From contig CAAGJU010000247.1 of assembly GCA_900770225.1 (NCBI GenBank), forward strand, positions 1 through 9,767: a DNA stretch of 9,767 nt, written 5' to 3'. Both the position numbers and the translations under genes were made by a program. Below, one piece after another: positions 1 to 7,165 of the stretch; position 1 is the stretch's first letter; each line of letters opens with the position of its first letter. The notes under the pieces were generated by a model. The model was not told the origin of the DNA, searched no databases, and saw only the letters and a list, made by a program, of their open reading frames with translations. The stretch is from Lachnospiraceae bacterium (GTDB taxonomy: Bacteria > Bacillota > Clostridia > Lachnospirales > Lachnospiraceae).

Positions 1-108
1 CAGAGACAAAACCAGAGACAAAACCAGAGACAAAACCAGAGACAAAACCAGAGACAAAACCAGAGACAAAACCAGAGACAAAACCAGAGATAAAACCAGA
101 CACAAAAC
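1..108 (+). repeat. 12-bp tandem repeat, nine copies, cut by the window edge
   Basis: Seven exact copies of CAGAGACAAAAC are followed by two variants (CAGAGATAAAAC at 85-96 and CAGACACAAAAC at 97-108). The array starts at base 1, so its true length is unknown. The period is a multiple of three and the unit is open in all three forward frames, giving RDKT, ETKP or QRQN peptides. The variant at 85-96 creates a TAA in the QRQN frame at 91-93. The RDKT frame is continuous with the ORF whose first ATG is at 122. The ETKP frame runs to a TGA at 198-200. The near-identity of copies indicates recent expansion by slippage or recombination. Confidence 0.97.
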
Positions 109-200
109 AGAGGATGGTGACATGTCAGGCAAAGTCTGGATCGGAGAAGGAGGAACACAGGAACTTGCCCCTTCTTCCGGTGGCGATTCCAACGTTGTGA
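1..200 (+). CDS. Possible 3' end of an upstream gene ending in ETKP repeats (partial)
   Basis: Reading from base 3, the frame gives about seven ETKP tetrapeptides, then EIKP and DTKQ, then about 25 non-repetitive residues to a TGA at 198-200. Acidic/Pro/Thr/Lys tetrapeptide repeats are common linkers in bacterial surface proteins, so this is the most protein-like of the three repeat frames. If real, its end overlaps the start of the next gene by about 80 bp, or ends just after the alternative GTG start at 197. The start lies outside the window and no domain is visible. The repeat may equally be non-coding, or belong to the frame of the downstream gene. The call is tentative. Confidence 0.2.
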   Translation, partial: ETKPETKPETKPETKPETKPETKPETKPEIKPDTKQRMVTCQAKSGSEKEEHRNLPLLPVAIPTL

Positions 201-2002
201 AAAAGCGGACGTTTCACAGTCTGGCCAGAAGTATGGCCGGTATTCTGTGCCTGCTTCTTCTGATGCAGACAATGCCTGTGCCCTGTTCTGCGAACGGACA
301 GACGTCAACAGGATCGAATGTGAATGGACAGGATATGAACGGATATTCTTCGACCGGACAGGCCTCAGCGGGATCCTATATAAATGGACAGGAGCCGGGC
401 AATCAGCGGGAAGCGGAGACAGGCGAAGCGGAAACAGAAAAGATAACCCTGTATTTTGACGATGACACGGAACCGCTGAGCATCGCGGCAGGGGCGGCCA
501 GTTATGACAGGACGGTGTGGGCGGTGTTTTCCTACTGGGGAGGGAGAAAGGCCGAACAGGTCAGGAAAGCTCTTCATATCCGTGCCGTTGACCGTGACGG
601 AAAGACAGTGCGCAAGGCATATCATCTGGGAGATTGGAAGACTGATGAGAGCGGGGAAGACAGCGAAGCATCCTGTTTTCGTGTCAGAGTGTGTTTTCGG
701 AAAGATGCCATATATACGGTGCGTTTCCTGGCTGATGAAGAGGATGCGGATTCCGATGACGGGACTGAGACAGAAGAGCAGGGCGTATACATCGACACGG
801 GTAATCCCGGGCTGCCGTTGATTTTTATCATTGACAGGAAGAATCCGGGGAGACCGCTGTATGATCTGCCGGGCGAAATGAATGTTCCATCACCGTCTGA
901 AAGCACAGAAGAACTGAATGCTTCATCATCGGAAGGAACAGAAGAAGCGGATGGGAATCTGCCTGAGGAGGCAGCGGAAGGTGATGGACAGAACGATCGC
1001 GGAGAAGAAGAAAATGACAGTACACAGGCGAACAGCGAAGAAAGTGAAAATGACAGTACACAGGCTAACAGCGGAGAAAGTGAAAATGACAGTACACAGG
1101 CGGACAGCGGAAAAAGTGAAAGCACAGGAGAACCATGGACCTTCACGATGAGCCCGGAGACTGCGGCGATGAACCGGCAGTATGTCATAAAGGCGTCGGA
1201 TGTCGCTGTGACGGTTGGAAACGCCCGGCCGTTTGCTTTTGAGAGCATCCATCTCTACAGGAATACGCAGGAAGTTCCTTTGAAGGAAAATGTCAATTAT
1301 TCGTTGAAAACAGAGGATTTATCACAGAATACAGAGGATTCATCCCAGAGAACGGAGGATTCAGTACAGAAAACAGAGGGCTCAGCACAGAACCCGGAGA
1401 CTGAAACGAAGAATTTGGTACTGACAGCCATATTTCCGGCAGAAAACTTTGCGCAGGATGGTGTCTATCGCCTTGTTTTCAACTGCCTTGATGTGGATGG
1501 ACACGAGTTCTCCAGCGGCGATCAGGTGGAACACACGCTGAACTTCGGTGTGGACAGCATACCGCCGACTGCGGAGATCTGGGATCTCGCAGAAAATACG
1601 GTTTATCATGAGACGGTAAAAAATATTGCCATATCCGCCGACGACAATCTGAAACTGATGTCGCTGCAGATTTTTCTGGATGAACAGCCGTCGCCGGCAG
1701 CGGCCTGGGATAAAGAAGCTCTGGAGGAAATGAAAAGACAGGGAAAGCTTTGTGCTGTGCAGGTTGCGGGCGACAGGGAGAAGAAGGCGCATACAATCCG
1801 CGTGGTCGCGCAGGATGAAGCGGGAAATGTAACGGAAAAACAGATCGGAACTTTTTATGTTCGGATGCCTTTCTGGCATTATCTGCTGTGGCCTGGCATT
1901 CTGGCAGCGGCCGTCGGTGCAGTTACAGGATTTATTCTGCTGAAGCGCCATCGCCAGCAACGACATAGAATGCGAAGAAGGAAGAAAACACCTACATCAT
2001 AA
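122..2002 (+). CDS. Secreted, membrane-anchored repeat protein with Ig-like segments, function unknown
   Basis: I do not recognise a named family. With the ATG at 122 the protein is 626 aa. Residues 27-57 form a Sec signal peptide: KKR, a hydrophobic core around 38-48, and a likely cleavage after PVPCSA at 57. There follow a Gly/Asn/Ser/Gln-rich repeat (58-97), a region with charged and beta-like stretches (to about 255), an acidic Ser/Glu-rich linker with a 12-residue repeat (297-332), a first Ig-like segment (about 340-475, interrupted by a heptad-length repeat at 397-424) and a second (about 480-580, beginning IPPTAEI and ending AQDEAGNVTEK, a typical bacterial Ig-like ending). A 24-residue membrane helix (584-607) and an Arg/Lys-rich tail follow, so the body is outside and the tail cytosolic. 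There is no LPXTG motif. AGAGGA at 109-114 lies 7 nt before the ATG. GTG at 197 would give a more usual signal-peptide length but has no well-placed ribosome binding site. The frame stays open to the window edge. A surface structural, binding or sensing role is inference only. Confidence 0.8.
   Translation: MSGKVWIGEGGTQELAPSSGGDSNVVKKRTFHSLARSMAGILCLLLLMQTMPVPCSANGQTSTGSNVNGQDMNGYSSTGQASAGSYINGQEPGNQREAETGEAETEKITLYFDDDTEPLSIAAGAASYDRTVWAVFSYWGGRKAEQVRKALHIRAVDRDGKTVRKAYHLGDWKTDESGEDSEASCFRVRVCFRKDAIYTVRFLADEEDADSDDGTETEEQGVYIDTGNPGLPLIFIIDRKNPGRPLYDLPGEMNVPSPSESTEELNASSSEGTEEADGNLPEEAAEGDGQNDRGEEENDSTQANSEESENDSTQANSGESENDSTQADSGKSESTGEPWTFTMSPETAAMNRQYVIKASDVAVTVGNARPFAFESIHLYRNTQEVPLKENVNYSLKTEDLSQNTEDSSQRTEDSVQKTEGSAQNPETETKNLVLTAIFPAENFAQDGVYRLVFNCLDVDGHEFSSGDQVEHTLNFGVDSIPPTAEIWDLAENTVYHETVKNIAISADDNLKLMSLQIFLDEQPSPAAAWDKEALEEMKRQGKLCAVQVAGDREKKAHTIRVVAQDEAGNVTEKQIGTFYVRMPFWHYLLWPGILAAAVGAVTGFILLKRHRQQRHRMRRRKKTPTS
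293..412 (+). repeat. 30-bp degenerate coding repeat, about four units
   Basis: Units begin at 293, 323, 353 and 383, each opening with a Y/A-rich triplet followed by GGACAG. They encode decapeptides starting NGQ, NGQ, TGQ and NGQ directly after the predicted signal peptide cleavage site (residues 58-97). The units have diverged, so this is an older expansion than the array at the window start. It likely forms a flexible, uncharged spacer at the mature N-terminus. Confidence 0.75.
1010..1117 (+). repeat. 36-bp coding tandem repeat, three units
   Basis: Three adjacent 36-bp units (1010-1045, 1046-1081, 1082-1117) differ at only a few bases. They encode ENDSTQANSEES, ENDSTQANSGES and ENDSTQADSGKS (residues 297-332). 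The segment is acidic and Ser/Thr/Asn-rich, and is probably an extended stalk outside the cell. Copy number could vary between strains without changing the frame. Confidence 0.95.
1310..1393 (+). repeat. 21-bp coding tandem repeat, four units
   Basis: Four 21-bp units (starting 1310, 1331, 1352, 1373) encode TEDLSQN, TEDSSQR, TEDSVQK and TEGSAQN (residues 397-424). They sit inside what looks like the first Ig-like segment, between YSLK and NLVLTAIFPAENF. This suggests an expandable surface loop between two beta strands rather than an inter-domain linker. Confidence 0.9.
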
Positions 2003-2004
2003 GA

Positions 2005-2034
2005 TTGGCATTTCTGCGAGGCAGATGGTAGACT
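2005..2034 (+). promoter_or_regulatory. Candidate sigma-A promoter for recJ
   Basis: TTGGCA (2005-2010) is followed after 18 nt by TAGACT (2029-2034). The bases before the -10 are TGG, giving a TGn extended -10. It begins three bases after the stop of the preceding gene and would leave a leader of about 160 nt before the preferred recJ start. The -35 and -10 are each imperfect, so this is a candidate only. Confidence 0.35.
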
Positions 2035-2068
2035 TGTACGGTATGCGGAATCACCTGTGAAAATGAAT

Positions 2069-2202
2069 TCATCAGATAATCGTGTGAAGAATGAGTCATC
2101 AGATAGTCATGGGAAGGGTGCGCTCATCAGACAATTATGGGTCCATCAGACAATCACGGGAAGGATGGTTCTGCAGATAACAGAGAGAAAGGATCATCTG
2201 CA
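2069..2202 (+). repeat. Decayed 27-bp repeat leading into the recJ start
   Basis: Five degenerate units starting with a TCATCAGAYAR-like sequence occupy 2069-2095 (27 bp), 2096-2123 (28), 2124-2142 (19), 2143-2169 (27) and 2170-2196 (27). A sixth unit start, TCTGCA, abuts the ATG at 2203. Translated piecewise, the units read SSDNRVKNE, SSDSHGKG, SSDNYG, PSDNHGKDG and SADNREKGS, so they look like former coding repeats of nine residues. The 28- and 19-bp units break the frame: the first two are in frame with an ATG at 2057 and the last two with recJ. Confidence 0.7.
2188..2193 (+). promoter_or_regulatory. Ribosome binding site deciding the recJ start
   Basis: AAAGGA lies 9 nt before the ATG at 2203. 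The in-frame ATG at 2137, 22 codons upstream, lies inside the degenerate repeat and has no comparable purine-rich site at a suitable distance, so 2203 is preferred. Confidence 0.65.
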
Positions 2203-3984
2203 ATGGAAGAAATCTGGATGCAGCAGTGTTATGATGCTCCGTTTCAGGAACTGGGCCGTCAATTCGACCTGGATCCGCTGGCCATCCGTCTGATGCGGAA
2301 CCGGATGGTGTTTGAAAAAAATGACTGGCTGAAAAAAAGGCCGGACGGAAGATCAGAAGCAGAATATAAGATCGATATGTATCTGCATGGACAGCTGAAG
2401 GATATCAGCGATCCCATGCTGATCAAAGATATGGACAGGGCAGTGCAGACTGTGCTGTCCTTTGCGCGTGAAAAAAAGAAAATCCGTGTCATCGGAGATT
2501 ACGACATCGACGGTATCATGAGTACCTATATCCTGATCCACGCGATCGGTGATGTCGGCGGAGACGTGGACTGGCGCATTCCGCACCGGGTGAAAGACGG
2601 CTACGGCCTGAATGAACGGCTGATCAGAGAAGCGGCGGATGACGGCATCCGGCTTCTCGTGACCTGCGATAACGGCATTGCCGCGAAGGAACAGATCGAA
2701 CTCGGCAACGAGCTCGGCCTGAAGACGGTGGTCACGGATCATCATCAGGTTCCCTTTAATGAAGAAAATGGAGAAAAAACCGAGATTCTGCCTCCGGCTG
2801 AAGCGGTCGTCGACCCGCACCGCGTGGATGACACATCTCCGTACGACGGGCTGTGCGGCGCCGGTGTCGCATGGAAGTTTGCCCTTGCACTGTATCGTCT
2901 GGCAGGACTTCCGGATGCAGAGAAAAAGGCAGAGCGTTTTCTGACCTTCGCGGCTATTGCCACGGTCGGCGACGTCATGGAGCTGACGGGTGAAAACCGT
3001 ATCATTGTGAAGGAGGGTCTGAAACAGATTCGCCGCGGATGCTGTCCGGGCCTCAGGGAACTGATCCGGCAGAATGATCTGGAACAGGAAAAAATGGATG
3101 TCTATCACATAGGCTTTGTGATCGGCCCCTGCCTGAATGCGAGCGGCAGGCTTGATACGGCGGGCCGCGCTCTTGAACTGCTTATGACGGATTCCGAGAC
3201 AGAAGCCGCGGCAAAAGCGAGTGAGCTGATCGCCCTCAATCATGACCGTCAGGCCATGACGGACAGGGGAACAGAAGAGGCCATAGAACAGGTCAATACG
3301 ACATCCATGATCCATGACCGGGTGCTCGTTATTTTTCTGAAAGACAGTCACGTCAGTGTTGTGGGTATCATTGCGGGAAAAGTCAAGGAACGCTTCAACC
3401 GGCCGACTTTCGTCGTCACCGAGGTCGACGGCATGATCCGCGGTTCCGGCCGCTCTATTGAAGCATACAGCATGTATGAGGAACTGGTCCGCTGTGATGA
3501 TCTGCTGACAGCTTACGGAGGACATCCGATGGCCGCGGGTATTTCGCTGAAGCCCGAAAACCTGGACGCATTCCGCAGACGGCTGAATGAAAACTGTACC
3601 CTCACAGAAGGGGATATGAAACCGGTCGTTCGCTTTGATGCCGAGATGCCGCTCACGTATATGACGAAAAAAAGGTATGAGGACACCCAGTGTCTCTGGC
3701 CGACGGGAAACGGCAATCCGAAAGCACTGTTTGCCAGAAGAGGCGTAAAGCTGTACAACGCAAGGATTCTGGGTAAAAGGAAAAACGCCTGCCGAATAGA
3801 TATGGAAGACCCTGCTGACAGATCGGGTCGGATGGTGCAGGGCATCTACTTCGGACAGCCGGAGGACGTTCAGGCATTCTGCAGTCGGGCTTCCGAAGGA
3901 CCGGTCACCATCCTGTACGAGGTGCAGCTCAATGAATTCCGCGGCATCGAGAATCTCCAGTTTCTCATCCGCAGCTACCGCTGA
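2203..3984 (+). CDS. recJ: Single-stranded-DNA-specific 5'-3' exonuclease RecJ
   Basis: RecJ is a cytoplasmic, metal-dependent DHH-family nuclease that degrades single-stranded DNA 5' to 3' in recombination, mismatch and base-excision repair. From the ATG at 2203 the protein is 593 aa, close to the usual 550-600. The catalytic core is complete: DYDIDG (99-104), VTCDNG (153-158), the family-naming DHH in VVTDHHQ (179-181), and VDPHR, GAGVAWKF, TVGDVMEL and CLNASGRLDTAGR further on. The DHHA1 nucleic-acid-binding domain has GSGRS (414-418) and GGHPMAAG (439-446). A C-terminal OB-like region starts near the GNGNPKALF segment. No key residue is missing. An in-frame ATG at 2137 would add 22 low-complexity residues read from the upstream repeat. 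The gene is followed by a 243-bp gap holding a hairpin and a new promoter, so it may be transcribed apart from apt. Confidence 0.95.
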   Translation: MEEIWMQQCYDAPFQELGRQFDLDPLAIRLMRNRMVFEKNDWLKKRPDGRSEAEYKIDMYLHGQLKDISDPMLIKDMDRAVQTVLSFAREKKKIRVIGDYDIDGIMSTYILIHAIGDVGGDVDWRIPHRVKDGYGLNERLIREAADDGIRLLVTCDNGIAAKEQIELGNELGLKTVVTDHHQVPFNEENGEKTEILPPAEAVVDPHRVDDTSPYDGLCGAGVAWKFALALYRLAGLPDAEKKAERFLTFAAIATVGDVMELTGENRIIVKEGLKQIRRGCCPGLRELIRQNDLEQEKMDVYHIGFVIGPCLNASGRLDTAGRALELLMTDSETEAAAKASELIALNHDRQAMTDRGTEEAIEQVNTTSMIHDRVLVIFLKDSHVSVVGIIAGKVKERFNRPTFVVTEVDGMIRGSGRSIEAYSMYEELVRCDDLLTAYGGHPMAAGISLKPENLDAFRRRLNENCTLTEGDMKPVVRFDAEMPLTYMTKKRYEDTQCLWPTGNGNPKALFARRGVKLYNARILGKRKNACRIDMEDPADRSGRMVQGIYFGQPEDVQAFCSRASEGPVTILYEVQLNEFRGIENLQFLIRSYR

Positions 3985-4021
3985 CGGAACACAATCCGAC
4001 ATTCATAGAAGTACAAGTATC

Positions 4022-4090
4022 CAGAAATACAGATGATACCAACCCGCAAGTGCTCATCGCTCTGCTGCGGGTGGTGTCATCTGTATTCTG
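4022..4090. repeat. Intergenic hairpin, small member of a structured-repeat family
   Basis: The arms 4022-4048 and 4066-4090 are near-perfect inverted repeats (ACAGATGATACC against GGTGTCATCTGT, and ACCCGCA against TGCGGGT) with a 17-nt loop. GCAAGTGCTCATCGCTC at 4046-4062 is the exact reverse complement of 9580-9596 in the larger element after hemZ. On the minus strand both elements share the order arm, ACCA or TCCA, core, TTGGTA, complementary arm. No T-tract follows, so it is not a standard intrinsic terminator, although it could impede transcription or protect the recJ 3' end. Confidence 0.8.
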
Positions 4091-4118
4091 TATTATGGAT
4101 TTCGGATATTCGGGCACA

Positions 4119-4147
4119 TTGATAAAGTGGAACCGTGATGCTATACT
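4119..4147 (+). promoter_or_regulatory. Sigma-A-type promoter for apt-rel
   Basis: TTGATA (4119-4124) and TATACT (4142-4147) are separated by the ideal 17 nt. Each hexamer is one base from consensus. Transcription would start near 4154, leaving a leader of about 75 nt before apt. This is the best promoter visible in the window, and the short gaps downstream suggest it drives at least apt and rel. Confidence 0.75.
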
Positions 4148-4227
4148 TATCAAATTGAGAACGCGCGAAACACGCACTGTACATAAGATTTCCGCAGTCA
4201 GCAGTCAGAAAGGACGAACTGAAAACA

Positions 4228-4752
4228 ATGAAAGAACTCAAGGATTATGTAATCACAATTCCGGACTATCCGAAGAAGGGCATCATGTTCCGTGATATCA
4301 CCAGCATCCTGGATGATGCGGACGGACTTCACCTTGCCATCGATGAGCTGCAGGCTCTGCTTGACGGCGTGGATTTCGATGTGATCGTCGGCACGGAGTC
4401 CAGAGGATTCATTTTTGGTATGCCGATCGCCTACAATCTGCACAAGCCCTTTGTACTTGTGAGAAAGAAAGGCAAGCTGCCGCGCGAGACCATCTCCGAG
4501 ACTTATGATCTGGAGTATGGCACGGCTACCGTTGAGATTCATAAGGATTCTATCAAGCCCGGCCAGAAGGTCGTCCTTGTTGATGACCTGATCGCGACAG
4601 GCGGCACCATCGAGGCGGCTGCAAAGCTCGTGGAGAGACTCGGCGGCGAAGTTGTGAAGATGATCTTTGTCATGGAGCTCGAGGGCCTCAAGGGACGTGA
4701 GAGACTGTCCAGATATGACATCGGATCCGTCATCAAATATCCGGGTGCCTGA
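4228..4752 (+). CDS. apt: Adenine phosphoribosyltransferase
   Basis: Apt converts adenine and PRPP to AMP and pyrophosphate in cytoplasmic purine salvage. The product is 174 aa, the normal length for the family. The type I phosphoribosyltransferase PRPP-binding loop is VVLVDDLIATGGT (115-127), with the two acidic residues at 119-120. Upstream are the DITSIL segment, VGTESRGFIFG (54-64) and the flexible-loop region RKKGKLP (79-85), all typical of bacterial Apt. AAAGGA at 4209-4214 serves as ribosome binding site, although its 13-nt distance to the ATG is long. A strong promoter precedes it, and rel begins 76 nt after its stop with no visible terminator between. Purine nucleotides are targets and precursors of (p)ppGpp metabolism, and the apt-rel pairing is common in Firmicutes. 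Confidence 0.97.
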   Translation: MKELKDYVITIPDYPKKGIMFRDITSILDDADGLHLAIDELQALLDGVDFDVIVGTESRGFIFGMPIAYNLHKPFVLVRKKGKLPRETISETYDLEYGTATVEIHKDSIKPGQKVVLVDDLIATGGTIEAAAKLVERLGGEVVKMIFVMELEGLKGRERLSRYDIGSVIKYPGA

Positions 4753-4828
4753 GCCATTTTATACAGGCAGAGATAAGTATATACAGCATACGTGTAAGGC
4801 ATAGCCAGACAAACGGGGAGAACAGCGT

Positions 4829-7138
4829 ATGAGTGAAGATCTTGCGATGAAAGACGAAAAACTGAAAGAAGAAGTTGATGCGGTTGATGCCCGCATCAAG
4901 AAGATGGATGATTTTTCGTCTCCCGAGGATCTTTACCAGGAGCTGATCACCGATGTCAGGAAATATCATCCGTCTGACGACATCTCGATGATCCGGAAGG
5001 GTTATGAGGTGGCGGCAAAGGCGCATGAGGGACAGAAGAGAAAATCCGGCGAGCCTTACATCATCCATCCGCTCTGCGTGGGCATCATCCTCGCAGAGCT
5101 TGAGCTGGATAAGGAATCCATCGTCTCCGGCCTTTTGCATGATGTCGTGGAAGATACGATCATGACAAAGGAGCAGATCGCTGAGGAATTCGGCTCCGAG
5201 GTGGCAGAGATCGTTGACGGCGTCACAAAGCTGGGCCAGCTGTCCTATGCCTCTGACAAGATCGAGGAGCAGGCGGAGAATCTCCGCAAGATGTTCCTTG
5301 CCATGGCGAAGGATATCCGTGTCATCATGGTCAAGCTGGCGGACCGCCTGCACAATATGCGGACGCTGCAGTATATGACACCGGCCAAGCAGATCGAGAA
5401 GTCTCGTGAGACGATCGAGATCTATTCCCCGATCGCCCAGCGCCTCGGTATTTCCAAGGTCAAAAATGAACTGGATGACCTGAGCCTGAAGTATCTGGAG
5501 CCGGAGGCTTATCATCAGCTCGCTTCACAGATCAATGAAAAACGGTCGGAACGCGAAGAGTTCGTGAATCAGATCGTCATTGAAGTGAAGAAAAAAATGG
5601 ATGAGGCCGGCATCGAGGCAGAGGTTTACGGCCGGGCAAAGCATTTTTTCAGCATCTACAAGAAGATGGTGAATCAGCACAAGACGCTCGACCAGATCTA
5701 TGACCTGTTCGCAGTCCGGATCATCGTGGAATCGGTGAAAGACTGCTACGCCGCGCTCGGTATCATTCACGAAATGTATACGCCGATCCCGGGGCGTTTC
5801 AAGGATTACATCGCGATGCCGAAGCAGAACATGTACCAGTCTCTGCATACGACGCTGATCGGACCTAAGGGACGGCCTTTTGAAATCCAGATCCGTACGT
5901 TTGAGATGCACCGCGTGGCTGAATACGGTATCGCGGCGCACTGGAAATACAAGGAAGCTTCCGACGGAAAGACACCGGGACCCGAGCAGGAAGAGGAGAA
6001 GCTGAACTGGCTGCGCCAGATCCTGGAGTGGCAGCAGGACATGAGCGACAACAGGGAGTTCATGAGCCTTCTGAAAAGCGACCTGAACCTGTTCAACGAG
6101 AATGTCTACGTCTTCTCACCGAAGGGCGATGTCAAGACACTGCCGGCCGGTTCGTGTACGATCGACTTTGCGTACGCCGTCCATTCTGCCGTCGGCAACC
6201 GGATGGTGGGCGCCCGCGTGAACGGAAAGCTCGTGCCGATCGAGACGGTTCTCCACAATGGCGACCGCGTGGAGATCATCACGTCGCAGAACTCCAAGGG
6301 TCCGAGCCGTGACTGGCTGAAGGTTGTCAAGAGCACGCAGGCGAAGAACCGGATCAACCGCTGGTTCCGCATGGAGAAGAAGGAAGACAATATTCTCCGC
6401 GGCCACGAGCTTCTCGCCAGCTATATCAAAAATAAAGGCTACAATCCTTCTGATGTCGTGAAACCGGATTATCAGAAGAAGATCATGCAGAAGTACGGCT
6501 TCCAGGACTGGGATTCCGTGCTTGCGGCCATCGGACACGGCGGTCTGAAGGAAGGACAGGTTTTCAACAAACTTGTCGAGTGTTACGAAAAAGACCGGAA
6601 GGCATCCATGACGGATGCCGAAGTGATTGCCGGAGTAGATGCGCCGGGTGAGAACGCGGCTGTGAAGCAGGCCTCCAAAAAGGGAGGCATTACCGTCCGC
6701 GGTATTCATGATGTTGCCGTTCATTTTTCTCACTGCTGCAGCCCTATCCCGGGGGATGAGATCGTCGGTTTCGTGACCAGAGGACGTGGTATTACCATAC
6801 ACCGGACCGACTGCATCAATATCATGAATCTGCCGGAGAGCGAGAGAGAACGGCTCATCGAGGCGGAGTGGGCACCGGATTCGGCGAGCGATGAGCGCTA
6901 TCCTGTGGGCATATCCGTTTATGCGAATAACCGTGTGGGCCTGCTGGTTGACCTCTCGAAGATCCTCACTGAGCGCGGCATCAGCATTTCCGCCCTCAAT
7001 GTGCGCACGAGCCGTAAAGATGATACGGCCACAGTGGATATGACATTCAGCGTCAGGAGCAAATCCGAGCTGATTGAACTGGTGGCAAAGGTAAAACAGG
7101 TGCCAAGTGTTATCGACGTGGAGAGAGCCAAGGGCTGA
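4829..7138 (+). CDS. rel: Bifunctional (p)ppGpp synthetase/hydrolase Rel
   Basis: This long RelA/SpoT homologue makes (p)ppGpp from ATP and GDP/GTP during amino-acid starvation and hydrolyses it back; it acts in the cytoplasm on stalled ribosomes. The 769 aa are full length. The hydrolase domain has AAKAHEGQ with H66, the HD pair in LLHDVVEDT (104-105) and KLADRLHNMRT. The synthetase domain has FFSIYKKM, IYDLFAVRII, the basic RFKD motif (323-326) typical of bifunctional Rel rather than synthetase-only RelA (EXDD), then QSLHTT and AEYGIAAHWKYKE. The regulatory half holds a TGS domain (about 424-485), a zinc-finger-type segment with HCC (635-637), H658 and C662, and an ACT domain (about 691-767). 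GGGGAG at 4815-4820 lies 8 nt before the ATG. Both active sites look intact. It is often annotated relA. Confidence 0.97.
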   Translation: MSEDLAMKDEKLKEEVDAVDARIKKMDDFSSPEDLYQELITDVRKYHPSDDISMIRKGYEVAAKAHEGQKRKSGEPYIIHPLCVGIILAELELDKESIVSGLLHDVVEDTIMTKEQIAEEFGSEVAEIVDGVTKLGQLSYASDKIEEQAENLRKMFLAMAKDIRVIMVKLADRLHNMRTLQYMTPAKQIEKSRETIEIYSPIAQRLGISKVKNELDDLSLKYLEPEAYHQLASQINEKRSEREEFVNQIVIEVKKKMDEAGIEAEVYGRAKHFFSIYKKMVNQHKTLDQIYDLFAVRIIVESVKDCYAALGIIHEMYTPIPGRFKDYIAMPKQNMYQSLHTTLIGPKGRPFEIQIRTFEMHRVAEYGIAAHWKYKEASDGKTPGPEQEEEKLNWLRQILEWQQDMSDNREFMSLLKSDLNLFNENVYVFSPKGDVKTLPAGSCTIDFAYAVHSAVGNRMVGARVNGKLVPIETVLHNGDRVEIITSQNSKGPSRDWLKVVKSTQAKNRINRWFRMEKKEDNILRGHELLASYIKNKGYNPSDVVKPDYQKKIMQKYGFQDWDSVLAAIGHGGLKEGQVFNKLVECYEKDRKASMTDAEVIAGVDAPGENAAVKQASKKGGITVRGIHDVAVHFSHCCSPIPGDEIVGFVTRGRGITIHRTDCINIMNLPESERERLIEAEWAPDSASDERYPVGISVYANNRVGLLVDLSKILTERGISISALNVRTSRKDDTATVDMTFSVRSKSELIELVAKVKQVPSVIDVERAKG

Positions 7139-7165
7139 CATACCATCCATACAGGGCGCGAAGAG

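Noticed and set aside
1..108. The 12-bp array as a CRISPR or a plasmid-type iteron origin
   Set aside because: The units are directly adjacent without spacers, and there is no AT-rich region or initiator gene nearby.
147..167. AAGGAGGA at 147-154 as a ribosome binding site for a start near 165
   Set aside because: The TTG at 165 is out of frame with the surface protein and meets a stop at 198-200. The in-frame GTG at 197 is too far away.
622..1248. A minus-strand open frame rich in Ser and Leu opposite the surface-protein gene
   Set aside because: Its repeats are the complement of the 36-bp coding repeat, and the + strand has a signal peptide and membrane anchor that make biological sense.
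2353..4002. A 549-codon open frame on the minus strand opposite recJ
   Set aside because: It mirrors an intact recJ with all catalytic motifs, its translation shows no recognisable domain, and codon bias on the + strand explains the lack of stops.
4022..4090. The hairpin as a classical intrinsic terminator of recJ
   Set aside because: No T-tract follows either arm, and its loop matches a second intergenic element.
4733..5515. A 260-codon open frame on the minus strand opposite the start of rel
   Set aside because: It lies opposite the conserved HD domain and reads as low-information Leu/Arg/Asp/His-rich sequence.
6116..7150. A 344-codon open frame on the minus strand opposite rel
   Set aside because: It is a shadow of the rel TGS, zinc-finger and ACT coding region, with no motif and no sensible start context.
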